A stretch of 64,000 bases of DNA from Bedellia somnulentella (GCA_963576735.1 OY755179.1:7241255-7305254), one strand, 5' to 3'; numbered from the stretch's first letter, positions 1-9,946 are shown. The notes: a model not told the origin generated them from the letters alone. Numbers and translations are program-made.

Positions 1-188
1 TACTTTAGAGTTAGGTTTAGAGTTATTATACATTAAAACATCACTTTTTAATAGGGTATCCACAAAGATCGGTATAGCCAGCTTAGATCCCTAAGGTTCG
101 AGCTTAGGCGGTCTATGCGATCCGATAATGAACGCGGCGATTTAAATTGATTCTTCATTCTTTAAAACACTTAATCCTTATAAGTTAC
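1..188. other. Left edge: no feature recognised
   Basis: This should be intron of the minus-strand MANSC-LDLa gene, just past the exon 8/8b donors. I see no further exon encoding the remainder of the transmembrane segment. Confidence 0.5.
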
Positions 189-258
189 CTAGTATGAGCA
201 GCGCGACGGCCGCGGGCGGGTGATCACTGTGATCGTCGTGCTCGTCCACAGAGGTGAA
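189..258 (-). CDS. Exon 8b: second, shortened copy of exon 8 (candidate alternative exon)
   Basis: A partial duplicate of the 3' half of exon 8. It would read FTSVDEHDDHSDHPPAAVAL then LIL(G), against FTSMDEHDGLSEHPPAAVML in exon 8. About eight bases differ over 75, and the frame is intact. It has its own acceptor (ATATGTAG|TTC) and the same donor (CTAG|GTAACT), entering in phase 0 and leaving in phase 1 exactly like exon 8, so it could replace it. It lacks the Gln/Pro-rich part. The DNA between the copies (259-534) is almost wholly an inserted dispersed repeat. It may be a mutually exclusive exon, a decaying duplicate or an assembly of two haplotypes; sequence alone cannot decide. Confidence 0.5.
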
Positions 259-261
259 CTA

Positions 262-505
262 CATATGTATCTAAGTAACAGCTATAAAACCCTAGAAGGG
301 TTAGCCAGAGCTAAGAAATTACAAATTACTCAGCCACTGATGGATGCTAAGTGGCGAAAAGACGGTAAAATAAAGGTTGTTGGTGATGGGTCTCCAACCG
401 TATCGCCCAGACATCCCTTAAAAACCCAACTACCCTTAGTCGCTCTTACGTACACCCACGGGTAGAAATGGGGTAGTGATATTCTAAGCCGACACTACAC
501 AGCAA
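262..505 (-). repeat. RTE-tailed ~240-bp dispersed repeat (family B)
   Basis: Minus-sense copy. In its own sense the family starts GTGTAGTGTCGGCTTAGAAT, has a middle with GGGCGATGCGGTTGGAGACC and CTTTTGGAA-type segments, and ends CTGGCTACCCCTTCTAGGGA, then TATAGCCGTGAGTATATG and a (TATG)n tail. The same family recurs more than ten times in the window. No tRNA-type promoter is evident. The copy separates exons 8 and 8b. Confidence 0.8.
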
Positions 506-534
506 CCTACCTAATATGTATGTATGTAAGTTAC

Positions 535-670
535 CTAGTATGAGCAGCATGACGGCCGCGGGCGGGTGCTCGCTGAGGCCGTCGTGCTCGTCCATAGAGG
601 TGAAGTGTTCGTGCGCTGGCTGCGGCGGCTTGGTGGGCTGGGGCGGCTGGGGAGACGGCTTTTGCGCTGG
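535..670 (-). CDS. MANSC-LDLa membrane protein, exon 8 (Pro-rich stalk and start of transmembrane segment)
   Basis: 45 codons plus one nt. The exon opens with a Gln/Pro/Lys-rich run (PAQKPSPQPPQPTKPPQPAH), continues EHFTSMDEHDGLSEHPPAAV and ends MLLIL(G), the first residues of what should be a transmembrane helix interrupted by a phase-1 intron. The acceptor is CTTCCAG|CCA and the donor CTAG|GTAACT. The remaining exons (rest of the membrane segment and the cytoplasmic tail) must lie to the left of the window. With this exon the eight exons give 429 codons without a stop. Confidence 0.8.
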
Positions 671-835
671 CTGGAAGGGTTTTGTTAGTCGGTAATTATA
701 GTCGGCAGGTTTTTGTGATGGATAATTATATGGACTTTCTAATTTTACCGGCGCACATACTTACATATACTTTAAATACAACTCTTATATTATTTAATGT
801 TTTTTGACATGAATTCCTCATGTGGGGATTATTAC

Positions 836-997
836 TCATAAATAAAAGATGTTATTAAAGGAAAGAAAAATTTCGACACTGGCGGGGTTCGAACCCGCGA
901 CCTTCGGGTATACGCCCCCGTATACCCGAAGGTCGCGGGTTCGAACCCCGCCAGTGTCGAAATTTTTCTTTCCTTTAATAACATCTTTTATTTATGA
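836..997. repeat. Perfect 79-bp palindrome built from a tRNA-derived SINE piece
   Basis: Left arm 836-914 and right arm 919-997 are exact reverse complements around a 4-nt CCCC centre. Each arm holds a tRNA-like T-arm (GGGTTCGAACCCC, a B-box-like sequence) and continues CGCCAGTGTCGAAATTTTTC. A related single copy is at about 46855-46920. It could be a foldback element, a head-to-head SINE insertion or a library/assembly hairpin artefact. Confidence 0.9.
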
Positions 998-1160
998 ACT
1001 CTTATATTGTGCGTCAGCCATACATAAACTTTTATTATTAATCAACAACAACATTTTACCTACAAATGTGAAACTTCGTTTCGTGACCCTTTTCATAAGA
1101 TTGGTCCTTCTTTCCTATCCAATATGAAGCTACAAATACTGCGACACAGTAAACACGAAC

Positions 1161-1388
1161 CTCAACTTTGAGTTCCTTCTTTTTAGTAGTATTTTCAGCG
1201 ACAACTTTCTCTTTCCTCGTCTCTTCTTTCTTCACTTCAACAGCAACTGTAGTCACTGCTTCCAGAACCGGGACCTTGGCGATCAGGTCGAAACCCTTCT
1301 TGGGACTGTCGCGAAGAGTTTGCTGCTGATTCGTGTAGATGTTGGGTGTTTCTGGCATCGTTTTAGGAGGCATATATACCGGCATCTC
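1161..1388 (-). CDS. MANSC-LDLa membrane protein, exon 7 (Pro/Lys-rich stalk)
   Basis: 76 codons beginning EMPVYMPPKTMPETPNIYTN and ending in a highly charged Lys/Glu stretch (EVKKEETRKEKVVAENTTKK, then KELKVE). The acceptor CTCTTTTCAG|GAG is strong; the donor GAG|GTTCGT is weak and the exact 3' border is therefore less sure. Phase 0 in and 0 out. The frame stays open beyond the donor for about 30 codons, so an alternative donor further on is possible. No domain is recognised; this is probably the membrane-proximal stalk. Confidence 0.72.
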
Positions 1389-1685
1389 CTGAAAAGAGAT
1401 TAATTTAAAGAGACCTGCTATTTTAATGGCAATTGTGCTTGTGCCCTCTGCCAGCGCCAAGTTCAATGTAAAAATGTATGAATCATTTATATTCTGCAAA
1501 TAGAATAAATTTTTTATATGGTGATATTACAAGTATTAAGGGGTCCTTACGATTACGGGATTCTAGACAAATACTCTAGATCCCAGTGAGTAAACCAATC
1601 CTTTTTTCTATTAAAGGGTTGATTTATAAAGGTTTTGCAAGCTGAACCACATATTATATCTTTTATCGAACAGTATAAACGTTAC

Positions 1686-1804
1686 CATTTCAGGCCGTGG
1701 CTGTGGCACCGGCCAGGCGCGGCCGGGCACCGGCTCTGCCCAGTCATACCGCGGATACCCCGCCACGGCGCCGCCCCAGTGCTCGCCTGCCATTGCGTCC
1801 ACGG
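1686..1804 (-). CDS. MANSC-LDLa membrane protein, exon 6 (ectodomain stalk)
   Basis: 119 nt, strongly GC-rich, encoding VDAMAGEHWGGAVAGYPRYD then WAEPVPGRAWPVPQPRPEM. The composition (Trp, Gly, Pro) suggests an extended extracellular stalk; no known domain is seen. The acceptor is TTTTCCAG|CCG and the donor ATG|GTAACG (weak at +5). Phase 1 in, 0 out, matching neighbours. The 4.1-kb intron to exon 5 is largely filled by two Helitrons (3549-5457). Confidence 0.75.
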
Positions 1805-1871
1805 CTGGAAAATAACATCATTCATTAGCTGACACATTTGAATTAACTAACTTACCTGTACTTTACTTCAG

Positions 1872-2095
1872 TTGAGTAGTGTCGGCTTTTTGACTACCCC
1901 ATTTCTTCCGGTGGGTGTACGCAAGAGGCGACTAACGGTATTGGGGCTTTTAAGGGATATCTGGGCGATATCGATATGGCGATTGATATTTCACCATCAT
2001 TTCCCCACGCAACTTCCAAAAGTAGCTGACGAATTTCTAATTCCCTAGTTCTGGCTACCTCTTCAAGGGATTTATAGCTGTCAGTATATGTATAT
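1872..2095 (+). repeat. Family B repeat
   Basis: Plus-sense copy from GTAGTGTCGGCTTTTTGACT to the CTGGCTACCTCTTCAAGGGA/TATATG end, with a decayed middle. It lies in the intron between exons 5 and 6 of the MANSC-LDLa gene. Confidence 0.75.
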
Positions 2096-3295
2096 TACCT
2101 TTACTTTTCATTGTTATATCAAGAAGGTAATCAGAGCTTTGAAGTCTACTTGAGCCTCTCTTAGAAATTGAAAAGAGACTGATTTTCATAAGTGCGTTTA
2201 AAACAGCGTCGCTAATATAATACTTTTTTCATATGCAACCACCAACCACCATATGACCCATGAAGAGATGGGTGGATTACTGGTGTCTAGCAACACTAGT
2301 TGTACCTACTGAGGAAATGTATAAAGCATATACTGTTCAGACTATGAAGAGTGCGGTGGATAACAAAACGTAAAGTTCAAAAGCTTGAGCTAATTTTCCT
2401 ACTCTATGATATTTTTATGTTAAAAATACAAATATTTGTTATTTCAAAAGTCATTATGCCAGCGGCCACAGGTAATCAGCGGTTAAGAACATTCCAAACT
2501 ACAGCCACTTATAACATGAAAGTTTGCAGGAGTGCAGGTCTTTCACGCAAAGTTAACAACCTCCGTAACTAAATATTTCAAATTTTCTATTTAATTAAAT
2601 CTAAGTCCCATGTAAACCTACAGAAACTGTTGGATAGAGGAAACCAAACGTAGTTCAGCGCAAAAATTGCTGAAACAAGTTGTCCCTACCCTGATTGGTT
2701 GATTCAATTTTCTGACTTTTGTTGGTCATACATTTGCTTCGTCAGTTGAAATGCACTGAATCGTTTACGGATATTTTAATTCTTTGTTTTTCTTTGTTTA
2801 GTTAAGTTCTCTCTGTTTATATCTAAGCGAAAATATTATTATACAATTCTTACGTGGTGCAGGTGGATTCCATGGTCTCCTCTGCCAAGCAGGCTCGAAC
2901 TGTTGGTACTGTCCCATCATACCATTTGACATAACATTGCTGAAATCGGAAATAACATTGGAAATAGTATTGGGTTCAATTTTGACCCAAAAACTAGAAT
3001 TCTGTATTTGAAATGTTCATGTTTATGAAATTAAGCGTAACTTACTTGTTATTTTCTTGAAGGAGTCCACCTTTGTGACTAAAGATGTGTGAACTTGGAG
3101 CAGCTTCTAAAATGACAATTATATGATTTACCTTTTTTGCATCATTTCCATTTGTGGTCGCTTTTTCATTTATTCAACACATTAAACTTTATATTGTCTG
3201 CAGTTGTAGCAAGTAAATAGTTATGGATGATGAGTTTTCACAAAAGTAAATGTAAACTTCAGTAGATAGTCGCTTGAACTATACATTAATAAACT

Positions 3296-3535
3296 TTTGC
3301 ATATATACATATACTCACGCCACGGCCATAAATTCCAAAAACGGGTAGCCAGATTTTCAGAGCTAGAAACTCCTCAGCCACATTTGAAAGTTTATAAGGG
3401 ACAAGATGATAGAAATAAAGTATCGTTGGTGATCTCGAACCACATCGCCCAAAAACCACTTAGGCCTTTAAGCCCATACGGCCATAGTCAGTCACCATAT
3501 AGTCACCTCTTACGACATCCGTGGGTGGTATAAAC
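3296..3535 (-). repeat. Family B repeat, decayed
   Basis: Starts CATATATACATATACTCACG and contains GGGTAGCCAGA..., CTCAGCCACATTTGAAAG and the CATCGCCC block; it ends near CCGTGGGTGG. Minus sense. Confidence 0.7.
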
Positions 3536-3548
3536 TTTTATGTAACAA

Positions 3549-4480
3549 CTAGTGGATCGGCCCCGCTTCGCACGGGTAGCGTAGTTTTAAAAATATTGGA
3601 GGTTCCTTCAATCACTGCTCAAGCGTTATGAAATTAGCGCCTTTATTACAACTTACAGCACTCATGTCTGAATATAGTGTTACTTTGTGATTTTGAAAGC
3701 GCTTTTATGATCGGTTCAGATCAATATCTCCGAAATTAAGCTAATTTTTAGGTTTTAATTGATGCAACTACTTGCGCCATCTAGTACGTAATATGTAAAT
3801 TACTAAGGATTTGGTTTTGATCGCGTGCGACTATTATGTTGGGACTATTAATTTTGGTGTTTCTATACCGATTTCTATGATTATTTTTTTATTGAGTAGG
3901 TAATAATGTTAACTTTTGAAATAAGGGTGATTGAGAGTATTATAAACGTAAGAGAAAACAAATATAATCAGAATGCGCCGAACTGCTAAGCTATCGGGAG
4001 TTACACGTGTTGTTGTGAGTCAACCATAAAAGATAGACATATACTGTTGCGGAATATTTTTTAGATAATTTTATGTAGAATATTTCCGTCATACGTGATT
4101 TCTATGTAACTTTGACCATTAAGGCTGCACACGCGAGGGAAGCTTAAAAAATGGAGTAACTGCTCCCGTTTTCCCAAAATTTCCCAAAATTCCCCTTTAC
4201 TATTCTGCTGGAAAGTATACAAAAACTTGCCCAGGAGTATGAAGAATAATTGTACCAAGTTTCGTTAAAATCCGTCGAGTAGTTTTTGTTTCCATAAGGA
4301 ACATACAAACCGACAGACAGACAGACAGACAGACAGAAAGACAGACAGACAGACAGACAAAAATTTTACTGATTGCATTTTTGGCATCAGTATCGATCCC
4401 CAATCACCCCCTGATAGTTATTTTGAAAATATATTCCATGTACAGAATTGACCTCTCTACAGATTTATTATAAGTATAGA
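3549..4480 (-). mobile_element. Non-autonomous Helitron, copy 1 of a head-to-tail pair
   Basis: On the reverse strand it begins TCTATACTTATAATAAATC and ends with a GC hairpin (ACCCGTGCGAAGCGGGG) followed about 12 nt later by CTAG. The flanking base is A at 3548. The 5' TC and 3' hairpin-CTRR are Helitron hallmarks. It contains a (CAGA)n microsatellite near 4311-4360. No Rep/helicase coding is seen, so it depends on an autonomous partner. Confidence 0.85.
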
Positions 4481-5292
4481 CTAGTGGATCGTCCCAGCTT
4501 CGCACGGGTAGCGTTGTTTTTTTAAATATCTGAGGTTTCTTTCTTCAGTCACTGCTCAAGCATTGTGAAATTCAGCGCAAAATGATTTCAATTTATTAAA
4601 TTTATAGCACTCCCTAAACAGTGTAGTTTGGTGATTTTAAATGCGCTTTGATGAACGGTTCAGTATTTCCGTTTAATAGCAAATTTTGGAATAAAACGCT
4701 ATGAAGTATTTATAACAATCTAAAAAATAAATCATTACTTGATGTAGGATGCAACTACTGGCGCCACCTAGTATGTAAATTAGTAACGATTTGGTTTTGA
4801 TCACGGGCGCGATGGCTTATTTTATGTATAATTTCGGTGTTTGTCTACCGATTTCTATGATTCTTTTTTTATTGAATAGGTAATAATGTTACCTTTTTTA
4901 AATTTGGGATGAGTGAGAGGTTTACAAACGTAAGAGTAAACAAATATAGTCAGAATGATCCGAACTGCTAAGCTATCAGGAATTACACGTCTTATTGTGA
5001 GTCAACCGTAAAAGATAGACATAAACTGCTGGGGATTTTTTTTAGATAATTTTATGAAGAATATTTCCGTCACACATGATTTCTATGTAAGTTTAACCAT
5101 TGAGGCTGTACACGCGACGGAAGTTTAAAAAATGGAGTAACTTCTCCCGTTTTCCCAAAATTTCCCGAAATTCCCCTTTACTACTCTGCTGGAAAGAATA
5201 CAAAAACCTGCGCAGGTGTATGAAGAATAATTGTACCAAGTTTCGTTAAAATCCGTCGAGTAGTTTTTGTTTCCATAAGGAACATACAAACC

Positions 5293-5338
<46 letters not shown>

Positions 5339-5457
5339 AATTTTACTGATTGCATTTTTGGCATCAGTATCGATCCCTAATCACCACCTGATGGTTATTT
5401 TGAAAATATATTTCATGTACAGAATTGACCTCTCTACAGATTTATTATAAGTATAGA
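4481..5457 (-). mobile_element. Non-autonomous Helitron, copy 2, directly abutting copy 1
   Basis: Same family, same orientation, starting at the very next base after copy 1 (...AGTATAGA|CTAGTGGATC...). The pair as a whole sits between A (3548) and T (5458), the usual Helitron target. (CAGA)n lies at 5294-5335. The copies differ by many substitutions and small indels, so the join is not a recent perfect duplication. Confidence 0.85.
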
Positions 5458-5905
5458 TATGAATATAATAGCAAAGCAATAGTCAATATTTATTTCACAA
5501 CAGAATATGTAATAAAAGATTAGCAAAGGATAGCGAAAAACAAGGTTTTCGTCTAAAAAAAATATTGGAATTAAAATGTTTTAAATATTTTAATACTGAC
5601 ACATCAGTAGGTTTGCCACGCGCTCTTAGACATTCGTGTTTTGCCTCGCTTGTTAGACGAGCACGAAAACTATTTCGAACGAATAAACGTCTTCTCGGCC
5701 ATGAAAGCTTTGTCGTTCTCTCTCGACATACAAGACTGTGCTAACAAAAGTGGGAGGAGTCAGAGAATTTCGGAAGCCACGACAGACGAGATATCTCGAC
5801 TGTTATTGCTTGCTATACTAGCGCCGCTGGGTTGGATACAAGCAGTTCTGTAAGTTTGATTAATACAAGAAATACGAGTATGTTAAGGAGAAGATGATAA
5901 CTTAC

Positions 5906-6026
5906 CTATAGCGTTAGGAATGTAATGGTGTTGCTGAGCTTGAGTCAGTCGATGCGGCCACCCATCATTTGCTATGACCGCTGGCTCAGCAACTAAACCT
6001 CTGTCAAGGCCTGCTTCCACGGGACC
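5906..6026 (-). CDS. MANSC-LDLa membrane protein, exon 5 (ectodomain stalk)
   Basis: 121 nt encoding GPVEAGLDRGLVAEPAVIAN then DGWPHRLTQAQQHHYIPNAI. There is no recognised domain; it is part of the extracellular stalk after the LDLa domain. The acceptor AAACCAG|GGT follows a modest pyrimidine tract and the donor is ATAG|GTAAGT, a strong site. Phase 0 in and 1 out agrees with exons 4 and 6. Its reality rests on the phase fit and on open reading through a locally less AT-rich segment. Confidence 0.75.
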
Positions 6027-6584
6027 CTGGTTTAGTTCAAGTATTGAATAAAGATCATAACAGCTCATATAAGTCTACACAGAGGAGGTCTGGTGATTAA
6101 GGCCTAATCCACAACGACGTCTCTGGCTTAGGGTGGGTAGAGGTACTAAAGACTTCTACGTGATAGTACGTGACTGGGCACCCAATATGCTTCCTAAAAA
6201 TGAACGACATTAATCGTCTTACATTTCGGACAATTAAAGGTAATGTGCTTATATCGCATGATTAATGTTAAAGATCTATTTTGGATCTATCTACGTATAT
6301 AAAGAACAGAAAAATAACATTTAATGATCGTGAACATAAATAAATATTTTATGTACACTCCTTCTGCATAAAGAAATCATGATTCCTCAAGGTAGCCATA
6401 CTGTGGCATTGAACCAACCGAGTTGATCAGAAATCAGGACATACACAAGGGAAAAAAATATTTCAGATAATAGCATTCTATGGCCCAGTCAGCGATGATT
6501 GGCTGAACAGGGTACTCTTGTACTTGAGAAATTCTACGTAAAACTGTAGGTACATTTTATTGTTATAACTTCTAATTTAGTGAC

Positions 6585-6722
6585 AGTTAGTACACTGTTC
6601 AAGCAACACGTGGGTAGTTTGAACACCAGGTGACAATGTCACGTGATGTTCAGAAGTATTAGTGCCTCCGCCAACCCCTTCGGGGTTATTCAACGCGAAC
6701 GTTTGAGTCTTGAGTCTTTCTA
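6585..6722 (+). repeat. 3' part of tRNA-headed SINE (family A)
   Basis: Covers AACACCAGGTGACAATGTCA, CGTGATGTTCAGAAGTATTA and the terminal CCGCCAACCCCTTCGGGGTT, ending AACGCGAACGTTTGAGTC. It overlaps the 3' flank of the LDLa exon but ends before its donor at 6737. Confidence 0.75.
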
Positions 6723-6737
6723 ATTAAAATCACAAAC

Positions 6738-6931
6738 CTGCGATATCTTAAACGGTGCTGGTGTAGTGGAAGTCTTAGCAGCAGTTTCTATCGGTGGTAC
6801 AGACGGACAGCCAAGCTCAGGTGCCTCATCACTTCCGTCAGCGCACTGCGGGATCCCGTCGCAGGCGTTGTACACGGCGATGCACTCTCCGCCGCTGTGG
6901 CACTCGAACTGGTAGCGGCTGCAGCGCCGAC
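6738..6931 (-). CDS. MANSC-LDLa membrane protein, exon 4 (LDL-receptor class A domain)
   Basis: Residues 164-228. Six cysteines in LDLa spacing (C167, C174, C180, C187, C193, C205), with CDGIPQCADGSDE carrying the acidic calcium-cage residues and the DGSDE signature, make one complete LDL-receptor class A repeat. Such domains bind calcium and protein ligands outside the cell. A Thr/Pro-rich tail (ETAAKTSTTPAPFKISQ) follows. The acceptor is CACTAG|GTC and the donor CAG|GTTTGT; phase 1 in, phase 0 out. MANSC plus LDLa is the layout known from LRP11-like proteins. I infer an orphan receptor or adhesion role and cannot name the orthologue. Confidence 0.9.
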
Positions 6932-7384
6932 CTAGTGGTTAAAAATTAATGATGATTTAAATCAAAGGTTAGATTTATAAAAATAATTAGATGGTATTGT
7001 GGTGATGTCGACCACGAAAGACGTTTCTAGATAAATATACGTTTCTAGTAAAGAAGGTTAAAATGTACCCCGCGCCTGTCTAGCTGTACACGGACGCGAA
7101 GGCACGCTGGTTTTCAGCAACAGCTTAAACTTTCAGAGTAATACCTGAAAAACTTGACGCTTTTTGTCGGTGCCACTAAGATTAAACTAAGATTATTTCT
7201 TAAGACATTCTGAACGCCCCGTCGTAGGTCGGGCGGTTTTATTTTACTTGACCAATGTAATAAATTTTTACAAACTTTTATGTGTACGAATCGCAAAAAG
7301 GGCTATTATAGTAGAAGTTGATTTGCGGAAAAAGCCCGTTCAACAATACAAAAAAGAAGAGTATGAATGAAGCTTTTAACTTAC

Positions 7385-7467
7385 TAGCAGTCTTCGGAAC
7401 CTCAGCATGCGGCTCAGGACGAGGAGTGGTCACTGTGGTTGTATGCACAGTGGTGCTGGTAATTGAC
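7385..7467 (-). CDS. MANSC-LDLa membrane protein, exon 3 (Thr-rich linker)
   Basis: A short exon of 83 nt giving SITSTTVHTTTVTTPRPEPHAEVPKTA, a Thr/Pro-rich linker probably O-glycosylated and lying between the MANSC and LDLa domains. The acceptor is CTTTTAG|GTC and the donor GCTA|GTAAGT. It enters in phase 2 and leaves in phase 1, which fits both neighbours. Low-complexity linkers are weakly conserved, so the exon rests on the splice sites, the phase fit and the absence of stops. The 4.2-kb intron on its 5' side holds the RTE LINE and a set of SINEs. Confidence 0.72.
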
Positions 7468-7674
7468 CTAAAAGAAATTAGAAGTTTAATGTTAGGTCTC
7501 GTTTTTATATCAAGGTCATAACATATGGGTGTCATACGTTTCACCGAATGTCGCAAGCTCGACGCACGCGAGCTCGAAAAAATATTTGAGTGGTACGCCA
7601 GCTCGAAAGTACGTGAATTCGAAAACCGCCAGCTCGAAAGACGTTGGCGCGAATCACATTTCACCGAAAATATT

Positions 7675-7815
7675 TCATACGACCTTTATTCAACCATCTT
7701 TTCCCCACGCAACTTCCAAAAGTGGCTGAGGAATTTTGAATTCCTTAGCTCTGGCTACCCCTTCTAGGGAAATATAGCCGTGAGTATATGTATATGTATG
7801 TATGTATGTATTTCA
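7675..7815 (+). repeat. 3' half of family B repeat with (TATG)n tail
   Basis: From CCATCTTTTCCCCACGCAAC through CTCTGGCTACCCCTTCTAGG to GCCGTGAGTATATG and (TATG)n at 7786-7812. Immediately upstream (7557-7650) is a short tandem-like stretch with the phrase GCCAGCTCGAAA repeated. Confidence 0.75.
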
Positions 7816-8039
7816 TATGGTTAATCAGTTCGAAAAGCAGTTTATTATAATTAATGTCTTAATCTTTTGAATATTGAACATATTTTCTTTGAAGGTACTT
7901 TGATTTTTTAGTTATAGATGTTATTTGCATCCACCGTAAGTAAAATAAATACGTTTATTGGAAAATCACCTAGCTACCTACATAAACTTACCTACAAAAC
8001 CCAAAAAAGTAGCCATAGCCACAAAAATAGAAATCATAC

Positions 8040-8212
8040 ATACATTTACTTATTATAAATCACCTAAATGGGTAGCCAGAGAGAGAGAATTAGTGATTCC
8101 TCAGCCACTTTTGAAAGTTATGGGGGGAAAAGATAGTAGAATAAAGGTTATTGGTGATGGGTCTTCTACCGCATCGCCCAAAAAGCCTTTAATAAACAGT
8201 TAGCTCTCGTTA
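8040..8212 (-). repeat. Family B repeat, decayed
   Basis: Contains CACCTAAATGGGTAGCCAGA, CTCAGCCACTTTTGAAAG and GTGATGGGTCTTCTACCGCA; minus sense. It is followed at once by another copy. Confidence 0.7.
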
Positions 8213-8239
8213 ACAGCAACACTCTCAAACGTTACAATA

Positions 8240-8475
8240 TAAATATACTCACGAATTTAAATCCCTTAAAAGGGTAGCCAGAGCTGAGGAATAAAACATT
8301 AGAAATTCCTCATCCACTTTTGGAAGTTAACAGGGGAAAAGATAGAAAAATAAAGGTTGTTAGTGATGGGTCTCTAACCGCATCGCCCAAAAAGCCTTTA
8401 ATACCCCAATACCCTTAGTAGCCTCTTACGTACAGGCACGGAAAGAAATAAGGTATTGCTATTCTAAACCGAATT
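8240..8475 (-). repeat. Family B repeat
   Basis: Second of two adjacent minus-sense copies, from ATATACTCACGAATTTAAAT to the GGTATTGCTATTCTAAACCG end. Confidence 0.75.
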
Positions 8476-8574
8476 TGTATTTTTTGCAAGAAAAACGCGT
8501 CTACTGCTCTAAGTTATATGCACCAATATGTTTTGTTCTACATTATTTTAAATGAGGGTAAATGAAACATAACA

Positions 8575-8945
8575 TAACATAAACGTTCACGCCGTTTATC
8601 CCCGAAGGGGTTGGCAGAGGTACTAATACTTCTGAACATCACGTGACTTTGTCACCTGGTGTTCAGAGTACCCACGTTTTGCATGGACAGTGTACTCACG
8701 TGATAGGGGGCAGGCCTATCGCCGTTTTGTACGAATACACTGTCACATGACTAAGTACAACTCAGCCATGTGGGTTTCCTCACGATGTTTTCCCTCACCG
8801 TTAGCATCCATGATAAATTAACCACACATATGACTTTAGAAAAGACAAATTGGTGTAGGCCCGTCCCAGGATTGGAACTCACGCCCTTCTGTTTTTCGGG
8901 CGGGTGTTCTACCCACTGGACTATCATGTCGCTTATCTGTATCTG
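8575..8945 (-). repeat. tRNA-headed SINE (family A), near complete
   Basis: Minus sense. The head, at the right end, reads ATAGTCCAGTGGGTAGAACA (A-box-like) and GAGTTCCAATCCTGGGA (B-box-like). The body holds GGTTAATTTATCATGG and GAAAACATCGTGAGGAAACC. The 3' end is CTCTGCCAACCCCTTCGGGG then CGGCGTGAACG and an ATGTTATGTTATG tail. Confidence 0.82.
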
Positions 8946-9019
8946 ATCTGAAATTTAGGCTATTGAACCCGCAATGTTCCAAGTATACACACAAGTTCAT
9001 ACATAATATGTATACTTAC

Positions 9020-9440
9020 ATATTATGTAAGTGAGTATATGCACACCTATGGTTATGAATTTTAAATAGTAGAAATTTTAAGTAGCCAGAGAGCCAGTGA
9101 GCTTCAAAATTAGAAATTCTTTAGCCCCTTTTCAAGGTAAAGATGGAAAAAGATAAAATATAAGAAGATTGGGGATGGGTCTGTAACTCAAAGAACATCG
9201 CCAAAAAAAATACATATGCACAGCCATAAACCCCAAAAGGGGTAGCCAGAGCTTCAGAATTAGATATTCCTTTGCCACTTAAGGAAGTTCAGTGGATTGT
9301 AATATGAAATTTTTGGTGATGGGTGTATGCTCTCTGGCCACATCGCCTAACAATAACTTAAAAAGCCTAGATTCCCTAAGTTGCATCTAACGGCACCCGC
9401 AAGAAGAAATGGGTTTGTGCTATTCTATGCTGACACTACA
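9020..9440 (-). repeat. Two consecutive decayed family B repeats
   Basis: First copy about 9020-9205 (AAGTAGCCAGAGAGCC..., GGGGATGGGTCTG), second about 9215-9440 (CCCCAAAAGGGGTAGCCAGA ... CTGACACTACACAAC). Both are minus sense. Confidence 0.68.
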
Positions 9441-9534
9441 CAACAGTCGCCAAAAAACACCTTAGAAATCTCCAATGCCCAAAGTCATCTCTTACGAAAG
9501 TCACCTAAAAATAGTTGAATGCTTTTCTCAACAG

Positions 9535-9895
9535 TGGTAGCTCAATGGGTAGAACTCCCGCCTATCATGCAGACAGGCGTGGGTTTGAAACACGGGTTGG
9601 GCCTACAGTAATTTGTATTTTCTGAAATCATATGTGTGGTTAATTTATCATGGTTGTTAACGGTGATGGAAAACATCGTGAGGAAACCCACATGGCTAAG
9701 CTGTACTTCATGTGACAGTGTATTCGTACAAAACGGCGATAGGCCTGCCCCCTATCACATGAGTACACTTTCTAAGCAAAACGTGGGTACTCTGAGCACC
9801 AAAGAACAATGTCACGTAATGTTCAGAAGTATTAGTACTTCTGCCAACCCTTTCGAAGAAATACGCCGTCAACGCTTGAGTTGAGTTGCTATTCT
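9535..9895 (+). repeat. tRNA-headed SINE (family A), full length
   Basis: The head shows a pol III A box (GTGGTAGCTCAATGGGTAGA) and B box (TGGGTTTGAAACACGGGT). The body is as in the 8.6-kb copy. The 3' end CTGCCAACCCTTTCGAAGAA is slightly decayed. The 52-codon open stretch within it is not a gene. Confidence 0.85.
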
Positions 9896-9946
9896 TAGCC
9901 TGCATTGTGTAGAACAGAGTAGAAATCTGTATTGTTGCAAATTACA

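Noticed and set aside
4200..5364. Open frames with SVCLSVCLSV repeats (also at 18693-18893)
   Set aside because: They are translations of the (CTGT)/(CAGA) microsatellite inside the non-autonomous Helitrons and differ with repeat length between copies.
5641..5853. 70-codon plus-strand frame in the MANSC-LDLa intron
   Set aside because: No domain, no splice context, and on the opposite strand to the gene; probably chance.
9541..9605. Possible tRNA gene
   Set aside because: It is the head of a family A SINE repeated at 8.6 and 49.3 kb.
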